From Druceiella hillmani (lineage: Eukaryota > Arthropoda > Insecta > Lepidoptera > Hepialidae), in NCBI GenBank assembly GCA_039881145.1, contig JAYKKI010000013.1:39079501-39143500 (forward strand): a stretch of 64,000 nt of DNA, in the 5' to 3' direction. The notes under the pieces were generated by a model. It had not been told where the DNA came from, did no database searches, and was given only the letters and a program-made list of their open reading frames with translations. Positions within the stretch are counted from its first letter, which is position 1; each line of letters opens with the position of its first letter. This document shows, in pieces, positions 14,255 to 27,779 of this stretch. Made by a program: the position numbers and the translations under genes.

Positions 14255-14470
14255 AAATTAAACTACGAGATGTAGTATTATTTCTACTTTCTTTAATTTC
14301 TTTACCACGACCTAGGTTTCGTTGTATTACAACATCTTCAGGTGGGATATTAGCAAAGATTTTTGCTTCTTTAACAAAGGTCTTTGCTTTTCTTCAAAAT
14401 TAACGCTAACTTTCTTTGAATTTCTACAAAATTAACGCTAAATATATTCATTTAATAACTTTAAAATATT
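14255..14470 (-). mobile_element. Penelope-like retroelement terminal fragment
   Basis: Shares about 90 bp with the foldback at 56,606-56,819, plus a trailing 'gaatttctacaaaattaac' block (14,426 onward; 56,826 onward). Read on the minus strand it contains the CCTGAAGATG...CGAAACCTAGGTCGTGG arrangement typical of Penelope-like element termini (family knowledge, from memory). No reverse transcriptase or GIY-YIG coding sequence is present. It interrupts unit U1, since the palindrome arm lacks it at the matching place. Confidence 0.55.
14305..14345 (-). ncRNA. Hammerhead-ribozyme-like motif (type I, short stem III)
   Basis: On the minus strand the order is CCAC, CUGAAGA (fits the CUGANGA core box), U, GUUGU-AAU-ACAAC (stem II hairpin), GAAA (second core box), CC-UA-GG, UC, GUGG. 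Stem I is CCAC/GUGG, stem III is ACC/GGU including the last A of GAAA, and the cleavage triplet is GUC. The fit departs from the canonical fold at one point: an extra U between CUGAAGA and stem II. Stem III has only a 2-nt loop, as in the minimal hammerheads reported in Penelope-like elements, which are thought to act as dimers. Activity is not shown. Confidence 0.55.
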
Positions 14471-14721
14471 ACATCCTTCTCATTGTTATTTTTCTAATAA
14501 GAGCATTTAAGACGCATAATAAATTAGGTTAACATAAAGTATTGTTTATCTAAATTATGACTACTCCATGCATGTTTTTTTATAATCCAAGTACTTCTTA
14601 GTACTATTAACAAAAGACTAACAAAAATATTGTCCGCCATCAAGTAGTTTGTCTAAGTTGATCCAGTAGTATCCGATAGTATCCGTCACAGAAGTATACG
14701 TTCTAGTAATAGAAAAATTAT

Positions 14722-14923
14722 CGCCATGGTGTATTGGGTTGATCACAAGGCAAACGGCCTTTGATGGTGCACCGCGGGGACACAGGTTCGATTCCCGGCC
14801 GCTTGTCGAGTGGGGCTGGAATCGTGTTATGGTTGGCTGTAAGAGATTGGTTTCGTAGCAATAATTCAACAGTATGTATCAATTAGATATATTAAAGTAG
14901 ATGAATAAATAAATAAATAAAAA
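14722..14923 (+). mobile_element. tRNA-derived SINE-like repeat
   Basis: Has an A-box-like TGGTGTATTGGG near the start and a good Pol III B box, GGTTCGATTCC, at 14,785-14,795. A body with a TGGGGCTGGA block follows, and the 3' end is an (AAAT)n-type tail (14,904-14,923). The repeat at about 62,640-62,832 shares the B box, the TGGGGCTGGA block, TGGTGTTAT and ATTAAAGTA. It lies within unit U1 and is absent from the palindrome arms. Target-site duplications are not clear. Confidence 0.7.
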
Positions 14924-15202
14924 TGAGCACTTGCGATGAAATTCTGATGTCGCGATTTTTAATAACTTGTTGTAGTATAAACTAAAGTTTAAAAACTAAA
15001 AACTAAATTAAGGTTACCCATTTTGTGTTTCCGTGCATCTATGAATAACTCAGTAATAATTGTAAGAGACCCACAAAATACTGAAATGATGAAAAAAGCA
15101 AGAATTTTATGTAAATCAACCTAGCAATATAAGGTAGTTTTGAATCTGGTAAAAGTAATATAAGTACCAGTTAATAAATTCTGTTACTGCAACGTTAAAT
15201 AA

Positions 15203-16288
15203 TTATGTCATTACATTGGATTCAGTGCCGGATAAAGCCGACGCGGGGCCCGTAGCAAATGTGAACATATATGATATATCTGGAGTAGAATCCAATGATA
15301 CTGAATAGTATTTGCATTTCTTAATTTCGCAAATAATTTGATCCCGTATACTTGATGCAATTAAATGGATAAATTCTTCGCATGTGGTTTTTGACAAGCT
15401 TGACGTATGTCCTTTCCCTTTATTTGAATGAAGATCTATGTATTCGGCCATAAAAATGTCAAATTTAGCTATCAATTCTAATAAGCCTAAATAATTTCCA
15501 CTACCCCTGAATGTCAGACCTCGCTCTGCTAAAAAAAATATAACTGCAGTAATTCGTTCTAAAAGTGTCCTCCAATATTTTTCTTCGGTCTCTATTTGGC
15601 TCACAATTTGAAAATCAACACGCGCATCCTTGTTTTGTCGAACTAACAGTGAAATTATTGCTTGTCTGTGCGAAGTGCTTTCCTCGTGTCTTTTCAACGA
15701 AATATGCGCGTTTTTCCAGTCATCAAATCCATCTTTGGTAAACCGAGCCGAACCTTCGGAATCCGTAATTTTGCAAACAAAACAAAAAAGTTTTCCTTTA
15801 GTTTCCAAATAACACAACCAGTCTCGCACGTGATTTTTATCCGTTAGTTTATGTCTCAATGTAAAAAATAACTTCTGACAGAAACGTGGTTTATTTTCAT
15901 TCTCGTACATCTTCTCTAAAGTCAAAAAATTACTATTCATATGCTGCACTTCGCTACTTCCTTTTGCAATCCAATAATCTCGATCAAAGTGGTTCGGCCA
16001 TTCGCGAATGTCATTGGAATATATTTTATTTTCTTTTTCGCTTATAGACGATGTAGTCACATCGCCAGCACGTGATACATTTTCGACCTCTCTTTGACTT
16101 GAAGATGAAGCTTCTGCGTTTAAAGGACTCGCTGTAAGTTCAACTTCCTTCTGGCTAGAAGATAATATCGCAGAATTAGGAGGACTTCCTGAAGATTTGA
16201 ATGCAATGGCACTTGCACATAATGTGACTATATCGGAATTAGTTACAGGTACTAATGAATTTCCTATGGTGCTGTCATCATCTATCAC
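15203..16288 (-). pseudogene. Truncated hAT transposase, ZMYM1/TTF-zinc-finger type (N-terminal half)
   Basis: A 361-codon frame starting at the ATG at 16,286-16,288. Residues 1-90 are Ser/Glu-rich and look unstructured. A TTF-type zinc finger follows, with C169-x2-C172 and H201-x5-H207 and the conserved GFDDWKNA and LKRHEES context. Residues 255-345 match the start of the DUF4371/hAT catalytic region (FRGSGNYLGLLELIAKFD), including the SLDSTPDIS motif whose D333 would be the first catalytic Asp. Full-length relatives run to about 600-800 residues (family knowledge), so the remaining catalytic residues and the C-terminal dimerisation domain are missing. The last 15 or so residues are read from the left terminal repeat and host flank. 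No stop or frameshift interrupts the retained part. Whether an upstream intron or exon lies in 16,289-17,586 cannot be told. Confidence 0.88.
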
Positions 16289-17586
16289 GAAACATGAAAA
16301 TAATATTTATTTAAAAACTAAATGCCCAAATAAAAAACTGAAGGATGAGAATTTAGTACCTGATGTGTACCTATAAAGATCAAGCAAGTACTCAAAAAAG
16401 TACTTCTAAAATCCCTGCTGTTTTGGTATGCTAAGCGAGAAATGTTAAAAAGCAACTTCGGGAAATAATTCTATCGAGAAAATTTTATTAAATCGTGTTT
16501 TAACAACCAACAAAATCTAGCAAATATTATCAAACATCATATATAAAAAAATCAAATTTTTATTTTATCTACAAATGAAAGGAAGTTGAGTTGAGGGGAA
16601 CTTATTTTCATCAATGCAGCCCCTTAGCAATTTCGCGTCGTATTGCCTCCAATTAATGTTCGGCTCTAAAACATAGATGTCTCGTTTTTTGATCTTTGTA
16701 CAGTAGGTTGGTATACTTTACTTATGAACAAAAAAGTTAGCCACTTACCAAAAAATTCAGAGCTAATCGTTTTCGTCGTTTTCACTGTTGTGATATTATG
16801 TAGAATTTTACTATTATAAAACAGTAGGATTATACTAATTTTGTATTAGTCCACCGCGATCGGCAAAACAGAAATGAAAACAGAAAAGCAAGTAAAAACT
16901 AAGAAACTATATCACGACGTAAATAGTCCGTCAATAAAAAAAACCACAAATTTCACTCTTAAATCAAAAGAAAATAAAATTATGTAATTGTGGTAGGAAC
17001 GAACGACTGAGTCCACTGACTGTTAAAGTAGGCTTATCAAATTAAGTATCCATTTTACTATTTTCTTATTGGTAATCATTTGAAAACTATTCAACATGGT
17101 CGGGTTATACAAACAGCTCGAATCGAAAACAATATTAGGGGATTCTCCCTATAAGTATTGTGGTATTGCCAACTTGCAGCATGATAATATACAATTACAG
17201 TGTGTCCAACGCTCACTTTGAGAATAGCTAAGGTGTGTGCGTTTACATTACACGTACACGTCATACTGTCGCAATCATGTTCACTGTCTTCTACAACATC
17301 TATCTCTTTAAAAGTTAAATACAAAATTTTATATTGATAATCGGTAATAAAATTCTGCTTTATCATCCATTTTTACTTAATCAGTTTCCTACCGCTTTTT
17401 TTCAACCTACGGCTGCAAGCAAGGCATCAACATCATGGCAAAAAAATTACTTCTCTACTTATTGGAAAAAGAACCCCAACCTAATTTTAGTTAATTTGTG
17501 TTTTTTTTCGGCACAGGCGCGGGGTCCCCCAAGGTGCGGGGCCCGTAACATTTGTTGCCTCCTGCTACATGGTTAATCCGCCACTG
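15223..17586 (-). mobile_element. hAT DNA transposon, internally deleted, with 8-bp TSD
   Basis: The ends are CAGTGCCGGATAAAG (left, plus strand) and, read inward from the right, CAGTGGCGGATTAAC: imperfect terminal inverted repeats of the hAT (Tip100-like) CAGnGGCGGATT type. The element is flanked by a perfect 8-bp target duplication, ATTGGATT, at 15,215-15,222 and 17,587-17,594; 8 bp is the hAT hallmark. Removing element and one TSD restores colinearity with 44,219-44,250 of the palindrome arm. It carries the 5' half of a transposase gene reading right to left. The 3' half is missing, the frame running straight into the left terminal repeat, so the element is an internal-deletion derivative that could only move with transposase supplied in trans. 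Confidence 0.93.
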
Positions 17587-18424
17587 ATTGGATTGTTTGC
17601 ATAAATGATTTTTAAACCACTTGTCATTTTCTTCTTCTAAATTTACCTCAAGAATACTATATTTACGAAAATTCTAACAAAAATATTATTGACCATCAAG
17701 GGAAATTGTAATAATTGTATCCAGTAGCATCCATCCCAATATTATTAATTATGGTAACAGAAATATGATCAATTACTATTAAATTCTGTAGCAGCGATGT
17801 ATGATAAATTATGGTAATATTGTATATAATATTTTGTCCATGGTGTTTGTCTGACTAAATCATTTGTTTTTCTTCTTTTATGAGTATTTCAATAACAATA
17901 CCAAGAGATCAATAGAAATAATGTTCATCGTCAAGTATTTTAGCAAAGCCAACTCAGCTGAACCCAATCCAATTTCGGACCACGAATTTGTAACAATTTA
18001 AATATTCGTTTCTTTCAACTTTTCTATGTTTTTAAAATAAACGATATTCAAAATAGAATCAAGTTATTTAATTATATTATCATTACTAATAAGATTAGTG
18101 TTTCGTCGAATTATCCCTAAAATATTTAAAAGCAATTAAAAATCGTGGTTTTGAGCAATATCACCTCCGTTTTCAATCTTTTTTTTCAATTGGTTTATCA
18201 TTCTATTTATTTCCAAATACATGTCCCCTTCACACAATTTTACTTAAAATTTAATTTGAGAAATGTCGATATCAGCTTGACTATGGCATTTTTAAAGATA
18301 GTTAAAGAAAGTTAAACCTCATAAAATATCTAATATTTGTTTCCTCATGTGCCTATATTTCCCCATTCGTGCATACATCCCTCGCACTATAATTTATTAA
18401 TATTTAGGTTATATTTGTTATTGA

Positions 18425-18758
18425 TGTGAAACATCTATAGGCGCACGTATAAACTGGATCGTTGGCGTGGCGACGCTTGCCGTGGCGAGGGGTCGCCACG
18501 CTATACTAAGGTATGTATATATAGTCTATATGTAGTAAAGTGTACGGTATGGCGACGTGTCGCCATGCGCAACCGATCACGCGACCCCCTCCTCTGTGCT
18601 TTATTATTTTGTATTAATTGTAAATAATTGTTTATTAAATAAAGTCACCATTTTCTGTAAGAAATTCGTAACACTTTATTTTTTCATCATGATATATTTA
18701 GTTTCTGTAATAATCTTGTCTTTTATGCATATTACTTGTACGAACACGATGTTTCACA
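18425..18758 (+). mobile_element. LTR-like element (solo LTR candidate)
   Basis: Begins TGTGAAACATC and ends GATGTTTCACA, an 11-bp perfect inverted repeat with the TG...CA ends typical of LTRs. Inside, a GC-rich part (18,460-18,600) contains several GGCGACG/CGTCGCC inverted motifs, there is a TATA-like TATATATAG at about 18,515, and an AATAAA at 18,638-18,643. It is followed by CTAGGCATCCCGTGACGA, reminiscent of a primer-binding site. No gag or pol lies nearby, and a clear target duplication is not visible. It interrupts U1 relative to the palindrome arm. The family cannot be assigned. Confidence 0.55.
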
Positions 18759-18946
18759 TCTGCTAGGCATCCCGTGACGACTCACTTTTTTTTAAATAAA
18801 GTCACCATTTTCTGTAAGAAATTCGTAATACTTTATTTTTTCATTATGCTATATTTAGTTCCTATAATAATCTTGTCTTTTATACATATTACTTGTACGA
18901 ACACGATGTTTCACATCTGCCAGGCGTCCCATGACGGCTCACGGTA
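18759..18946 (+). repeat. Partial tandem copy of the LTR 3' part
   Basis: After the LTR-like element comes a 27-bp TCTGCTAGGC...CTCAC block. From about 18,790 a second copy of the LTR 3' portion follows (starting AATAAAGTCACC), ending again in GATGTTTCACA at 18,915, and then a second version of the same TCTGCCAGGC...CTCAC block. This unit of about 160 bp therefore occurs twice in tandem with a dozen or so differences. It suggests unequal recombination or a template jump at the LTR edge. Confidence 0.75.
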
Positions 18947-19888
18947 TTTTTTTCAATAGGTCACTACGGTGTAACAAATATTTTTTTAATATATTTCATA
19001 ACAGGTTTCTCCCAAACAACTCTCGTCGTTAATTAGAAGAGTTTCTATAGCAATAAATTTCATTTATATATAAACTTTTTGTGAGAATTAAAATAAAAAA
19101 ATAAAATAAATAATTTATTCATTATCTTTAAAGGAAAACGGAACCCTCGTAAAAACCGTCACAAGCCCGTTTCTCCGTCGGTCACAGCCGTTTTTCCTAG
19201 ATACCCCTTGACGTTCAGTTATGGTAATTGGATATAGTAATAGATATTGTTACCCCCTATACATCTCAATAGCTATATATACCATATGTATCTCAATTGT
19301 TCTCACTTAAAATATTTGTATGGGAATTTGAGGGCAACAAATAAGGCACTTCAATTTTTTTTAATTCTCTGAATGAATATATATCATTTGAAATGGCTAG
19401 TTATATAGGTTTTAAAATATTATCTCGAAAAGCATGTCCCATTCTTTCTCTATTTCTTAAATAAATGAACCTAAGTTTATGAATAAACAGGGTTTTCAGT
19501 AGTCTACCCACAAGTAGTAGGAAAATTATAGCTAGAATTTTAGATGTTATAGTTTTTGAGACATTCACTAAAATTTATATCTCCCTCTACTTTTTTATAT
19601 GAGTAATTATTAAGTATTTAATGCACTACGAAGTTCACATTTACGACGACTTATGATGATTAAAGTAATTTTATATCGTACAAAACTTTTATGCGATAGC
19701 CATGCTCGTAATTGGTTAGTCCTTATAATTCCGTAACAGTAGTGGTAAAATAACTATTATCCGACAATCTAATTCTGAATATGTTGATACTAGTGACATG
19801 AGTGTGATTTATTTAAATAAGTGTTTGTAACAATTACTCTCATGGTTCTACTTGATAATAGTCTTTGATATAATTAAAAGTTTGTGCA

Positions 19889-19958
19889 AAAACATCTACG
19901 ATTTGATGCGTTGGACTTCTAATCCAAAGGTCGTTTTCGTTTAATCCCCATCAGAGGT
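19889..19958 (+). pseudogene. tRNA-Arg(TCT) pseudogene in the older unit U1
   Basis: Lies at the position in U1 that matches the right-arm tRNA. The anticodon stem-loop (TTGGA CTTCTAA TCCAA, 19,911-19,927) and the start of the variable loop are intact. The acceptor 5' strand and the D arm are deleted or scrambled, and the T stem is disrupted (the GTGGG strand is lost, leaving a weak ATCCCCA). The A box is gone. It should not be transcribed or processed. It shows that U1 descends from a unit carrying the same tRNA gene and is older or less constrained than U3 and U4. Confidence 0.85.
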
Positions 19959-21059
19959 AATTACATGGTTTTTCAAGGTTTTTAAACTTTTCGAGGTTAA
20001 ATTATTACTACTTAATGGGAGACATGAAATAAACGAATTTGCTCCTAACTTATATGTACTCAGATTGGAACTAAATTTTGGTTCAATATTTTATGAAATA
20101 TTAATAGGGTTCAACACTCATAGGACTTGCTTCAAAAATTTCATGCTCATAAGTCGAAAATTTTAAAAAATCCGAGAGTTCGTGACAGACGGAAGAATGA
20201 TAGGATCGACGGCTACTTCGAAATTGAGGGTTTTTATTTCACAAACCAAAAATATTTATATTAAAAACAAACTGCCGCCTACAGAATCTTGACATATGTA
20301 CAAACGTACATTGTAAATTAACTGTGTAAACAATTTAAAAATAATGTATCAAAATATGTTTTAATTACGTTTTTTACATAGTAATATTCGTAATTAATTC
20401 GATAGTAACTACATTAAGTTATTTATTATAAGTTTTTTTCGAACATATAATGTTTATATCTTGTAACATAAGATACTTATAACAATTCGTGATATCAATT
20501 AGACATATTCAAGAACTTTTTAAAAGATTGTGATATATAATCATTTCAGACGTAATTTTTATGGGGCAATAGGAATTTAGTTTTTTAACTCAATATTGGT
20601 CCATACTCGCACAATATTTTCGATAAAATGCGGTCACACAAATACAGGTGAAATAAAGAAACTATATAAAGTCGGTCATAACATTAATATAAAATAATTT
20701 AATTATCAAATAGCAATAAAAATTTCTTAACAGAATCGCTAACGTAATAAGTACATTGCTGAAATGAATGAAGAAACGAAATTGTTATTGATTTATAAAA
20801 TTGGCAAAACACATTTCAATTCTTTCAAACTATAGGAGAATATTTTTACTTTGGATAAAAACGGAAAAATTGGTGTTGAAATATAAACTTGTATAGAGGC
20901 GACTGAAAATATTAAAAGTCATCGAATACATTAGGTTAAGACAGAATATAAATTTCGGTTTTTGAAAAATTTAAAACTTTGTTTTTATGAATTATTTTTA
21001 TAATTTTTTATGTCACAGTAACCGTATTGATTCGGTATAAATAATTTCGAATCATCTCA

Positions 21060-21170
<111 letters not shown>

Positions 21171-22378
21171 TGTGTAATATATCTTTTTCCATATACGTTA
21201 TGCAGACTTCGCGTGACTCTAGTGTAACTAACGCGGGTACAATTATTTGATTTTTTTTTTCGTAAGTGTAGTCAACACTAATAAGATTTTGTGCTTTCAA
21301 CAAATTGTAATAGATTGCTTTCAACAATTTAAAAGAAACTGTTATCATATTTTATGTAATGGTTTTTTTATTACGAATTTACACAGATTAAAAAAGCACA
21401 TGAAGCGTGCAATGATATCATGTGGTTAGTATAACTTCAATAGAAATGTTATTGACGTTCGAGAAATAGTCGTCAAAAGATGAGGAACTAATCATGTATT
21501 AAATGTGACAATATATTTCCTTATGCTTTCTTGGACTGTATCTATTACAGTATTTTTCTTACGTATCTCTGCTTCGTACCATATTTTCTTTCTTTTATAC
21601 GAGCTGAAAGTTTATCATATAAAATTCTGTCCCGTCCTTCATTTCTAAGGTTTTAAAAACATTATTTTTGTTGTTAAAATTAAATATTCCGGTAGTTAAT
21701 TCCATTAAAGAGAGGTATTAATGATTAGAAATAAGTCTAAGTTTTTACTTAGAAACTGTTTCTAAATATTTCAATCTGTTAAAATGACAATGTATAAAAT
21801 TATATATATAATTGCACAACTGATTATTTTTAAATATTTCACATTCTTATCTAACGAATCTTTTTCCATAGGGACCTTATCGTTTAAATTTTGAGCCATC
21901 GGCGCATATTTACCAACAATGTATTTTTGTTCAGATTAAAACTGAATATCGAAAATATGACATTAGGGATCAATATCGAATACATGATATGTTCCTGCAA
22001 TAAGATATGCTGATATCGCAGTAAGATTTTATATGAAATCACTGTATATTGTGATATATAGTGTGATATTTGCTGTAAGTACTTTTTTAATATATCGCTC
22101 TATGACTGTCAATCTGTGCACAAATTTATTATTAATCGGCCTCACATGGGCCCATCGGTACCCATTTTTTTTGAACTGGTGTTGGATGACAATTAAGATA
22201 ATAGCGAAAATAATCAAATCAAAAAGTTTAAAGTAAGAAATTACATCGGTATATTTATCACCAGAGCCACTGGAATGAAAGTTACAATGTTTGCCTTTTA
22301 GTTTTTCAAATTATTCTTAGCTCCAAACTTTTATCTAAATAATATGTTTAATGACGGTTAAGAATCCAAGGGTCTTTT

Positions 22379-22398
22379 GTATGTGTATATATACATAT

Positions 22399-22458
<60 letters not shown>

Positions 22459-22459
22459 T

Positions 22460-22513
<54 letters not shown>
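22379..22513. repeat. (AT)n/(AC)n microsatellite, inner left of P1
   Basis: Compound tract: GT/AC-containing start with (AC)8 near 22,400, then TA repeats with GTA and TTTA interruptions. Confidence 0.96.
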
Positions 22514-24610
<2,097 letters not shown>

Positions 24611-24689
24611 ATTTATAAGAATCAGTAAAATTTCCCATTTGTCCACAACTTTACATTACCCTGTAACTATGCCCTAACTAGTACAAAAT

Positions 24690-25250
24690 AGAGCATCTTA
24701 TAGAAATTACCTTGCTGGAATTAAATATACAAATTTCTTTATTCCTGTACGTACTTAAACTGCATTATGTAAGAAAATAAAGGAAGAGAGTGTAAAATAA
24801 TGAGAATTAGGGAGGTAGGTGCGAAATCTAAAGTACTACGAAGACGTGACAAAAACTAATTTCACTAAATAATATGTGTTAAACAAATGTGGAAGTCTTC
24901 TGAACCAGCTCTGTAATCTCAATACGACACACTCTAAGTGATACGAGCTGTAATATACACAAGAATATAAGGAACTAGCTTTGCGTTTAGTAAGAAAACT
25001 TACAGCAATCCCTCGGGAAACTAAAAAAAGCGAAGTCAGTAAATCTATATTATTTTCTTTATTTTTTTTTAACAACGATTGCAACTAAAAGGTAACGGGC
25101 TGTTCAGTGTATTTTAACAAATAAGAAATTTTTACTCAATCTCGCACATCTCGTACCTATCCAAGAAAAATAATTTCATTTCACGTAATTTACTCTTTGT
25201 TAACATGTCCAATACCATTTTTCAACAATGTGCAGTAACTACTAGTTTTT
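24690..25250 (+). repeat. Direct repeat pair with 52,900-53,480 (copy 1)
   Basis: Diverged direct copy of 52,900-53,480. Shared landmarks are 'atgtaagaaaataa.ggaagaga', 'gagaattagg', 'tttcactaaataat' / 'tttaactaaataat' and 'tccctcgg'. It lies just beyond U2, as its partner lies beyond U4, so the duplicated block extends past the palindrome units. No gene is recognised. Confidence 0.75.
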
Positions 25251-27779
25251 CAATGCCAGTCACTAGATTAAAATATCCGTTTATTCTCAATTATGCGGTT
25301 TCAAAACACTGCCTACCATAAATCACCCACTCCTTAGCTTTCAAATCCTTCAGTGAACGGGAACTTACTGAACGAGCTCGCTTTGCTAGTTCGTCCACCC
25401 ATGTCAAGTCAAGACGACAATTGGTACCCTTTTTCATCGCGCACGTTTTCATATGTCGCGTGCAATATAATTTTTAATTATAATTTTTAATATTTATAAT
25501 TTTTATAATTTTTAATATTTACGTATATCACGACCTTATTGATTATTATTTAAACAAAAATAGGCTTGTGTTTAATCAAGAATTTTATTTTCTAAATGTT
25601 TCGAAATTGTTTTATATGTTTAATAGCCGTAAATTTGTCAAAATAAAGGATAATGAAATAAATATGGGCACGCTGAGTCAAATACGTCAATGTTATAATA
25701 AAAGTCTTATCTTCTTAAACATTTTAATATTTCTTTAAACCTTTTGTTACGTATGTACGGTGTATTTCCCGAATATACAACCATGTTTTACGAACTTCGT
25801 CTAAGCTGCACAACTTTGGAGTCAGTTGGAATCTGATACCAGGTCAATTATTCATCTGTAAATGTCGTCATCTGTAAATGTTCCAATAAATAATATCAAA
25901 TGTATGATTTATCGAAGACCGTCTGAAAAAGCACTTCCTTCCGTTTCCTCAACTAGGTTTTATCAAGATTTGTAATTATATTTTATTTAAAACATTACGT
26001 TTTTCAATTATAAACATCCTTAAAATGGATAAAATTTTGACCCATAATTTTTTTTCTAAAATTTCAAGTGCGAGCTTTTAATTTTAGTTTTTTATGTGAA
26101 TATTTACGTATAATCTAACTCGTCACATAACGTTATTTAATTTCTTCATTAATAAACCGTAACATACTACTTATATAATTTATATTGTTAATTCGTCAAA
26201 TATGGATATAATTATTTGTACATATGTTACGATTTGTTTTTCAAAGCAGGCAAATAACTTCTTTTGTAATACTGACAAAAAAATATAATTTTTCCTTTCT
26301 GAGCGTTCTGCCATGGTAATAATATATATCTTAACTATGTTTGAAATTAAAAACAATAAAATATCTTTTGCTCACAGTACGTCTTTAACATGTGAGTATA
26401 TCTATATTACTGCTAATATCTATATAAATGTATGTTGAAACTTCTATTCTTAAATACTTTGAGGATAGTGGTTAAGCATTGGTAATGACAAGCCTTTTAA
26501 TTTATATACATTCGTGTAACTTAAATGTTTTAAGGATATTTTTACTTTAATGTACTTCTATTAGTATTTATTAAAATATTAGATAATCTTGGAGTATAAT
26601 TTAAATACCAACAATAATATTTTAATCTTGATTACCGCTGTTAAACAATGGACCATATTCGATACTTTGTGTAACATTGGAAAGAGTTCAATAGTGGTAG
26701 CATCATACGTTTATATATTAGTCACTTACCAAACGTGTATATCGTAGTCAGTTTTCTCTTATAGTAAAAGATACTAGATACCAACTAGATTTGCCATTGC
26801 TTTAATAATTTACCTATTTAAGTAATTTTTTAAAAAATAAATATGCTTGGTACGTTTTTAGTATACACGTAAATGCCTTCAAATTAGAGAATACAATTAT
26901 TGTTTATTTTTTTTAAAATTCCGACATTTTTGAGCATATAGGACATATCAAAAAAATTTGAGCGATATGAGCTCTTGCACATGTTTTGAAAATATTTTTA
27001 ATTTAAAAAGGTAGATGCATTAAATATACTATTTTTCCTATTAATGTCCCGCAAAAATCAACGAAAAATATTCAACCACTAAGCGTCTTTTTAAAATAGT
27101 TTTACTGTACAAAAATATTTTTTATCTAGTATTTAGTTAGAAGAATTTCATACTCGTATTTCGGTAACCCTTTTTAGAATTTTTGGCATTCAAACCTTGC
27201 AACGTTTATCATGATTATCAATAATTCGTAAATAGCATCATTATAATTAATAAGAAGAGAAATAAAAGAAAGGTATTTTCCTTCAAACCGTAGATAAAAA
27301 TTTACCTATTTTTATCGATGTTAAATATTTTATCGAAATATAATTTTTAATAAATAGTTAAACTCGATGATACTTAAAAAAAATTAAAGAATTCTTCCTA
27401 AAATATAAGATATCCAGCATAATACAAATTGTATTAATGATTTCAAAAACCAGAAAGATAAGTCATAATTTTTTACTGAATTATAGTCCTGTGAATAATA
27501 TAAAAAAATGGAAAATTTTTTGTGATTTCTCGATTTAATTTTCTAGTGCAAATAAAAAACCTAGTTTTGAATTTTATGTTTTTTGTTTCCACTAATGAAT
27601 TGCTTATTAATTTTATTTCTAGTAACCAATTACTTACTGATTATAGTTTAGTAAACGTAGAATTTTAGTGCTCTCTTAGATAGATATATAGTTTTAATTT
27701 TGAGGAATTTAAATGTATTTTTTATTGTAACTCTATAAAATCGTAAAGGATTATAGTACTACCAGATATTTAATATCAT
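25251..27779. other. Unassigned AT-rich stretch
   Basis: No gene is recognisable. The part at about 26,840-27,000 is a diverged direct relative of 41,040-41,210 in the palindrome spacer ('acgtttttagt.tacacgtaaa' and 'ttttgagca..taggacat'). The block at about 25,330-25,450 is less AT-rich but encodes nothing I can support. Confidence 0.55.

Noticed and set aside
14618..14869. 83-codon minus-strand frame
   Set aside because: It overlaps the SINE-like repeat on the opposite strand; it is an antisense reading of the B-box region.
17091..17576. Frames of 80-91 codons near the right end of the hAT element
   Set aside because: They lie in the element's 5' untranslated or terminal region and show no transposase similarity; one runs through the terminal repeat.
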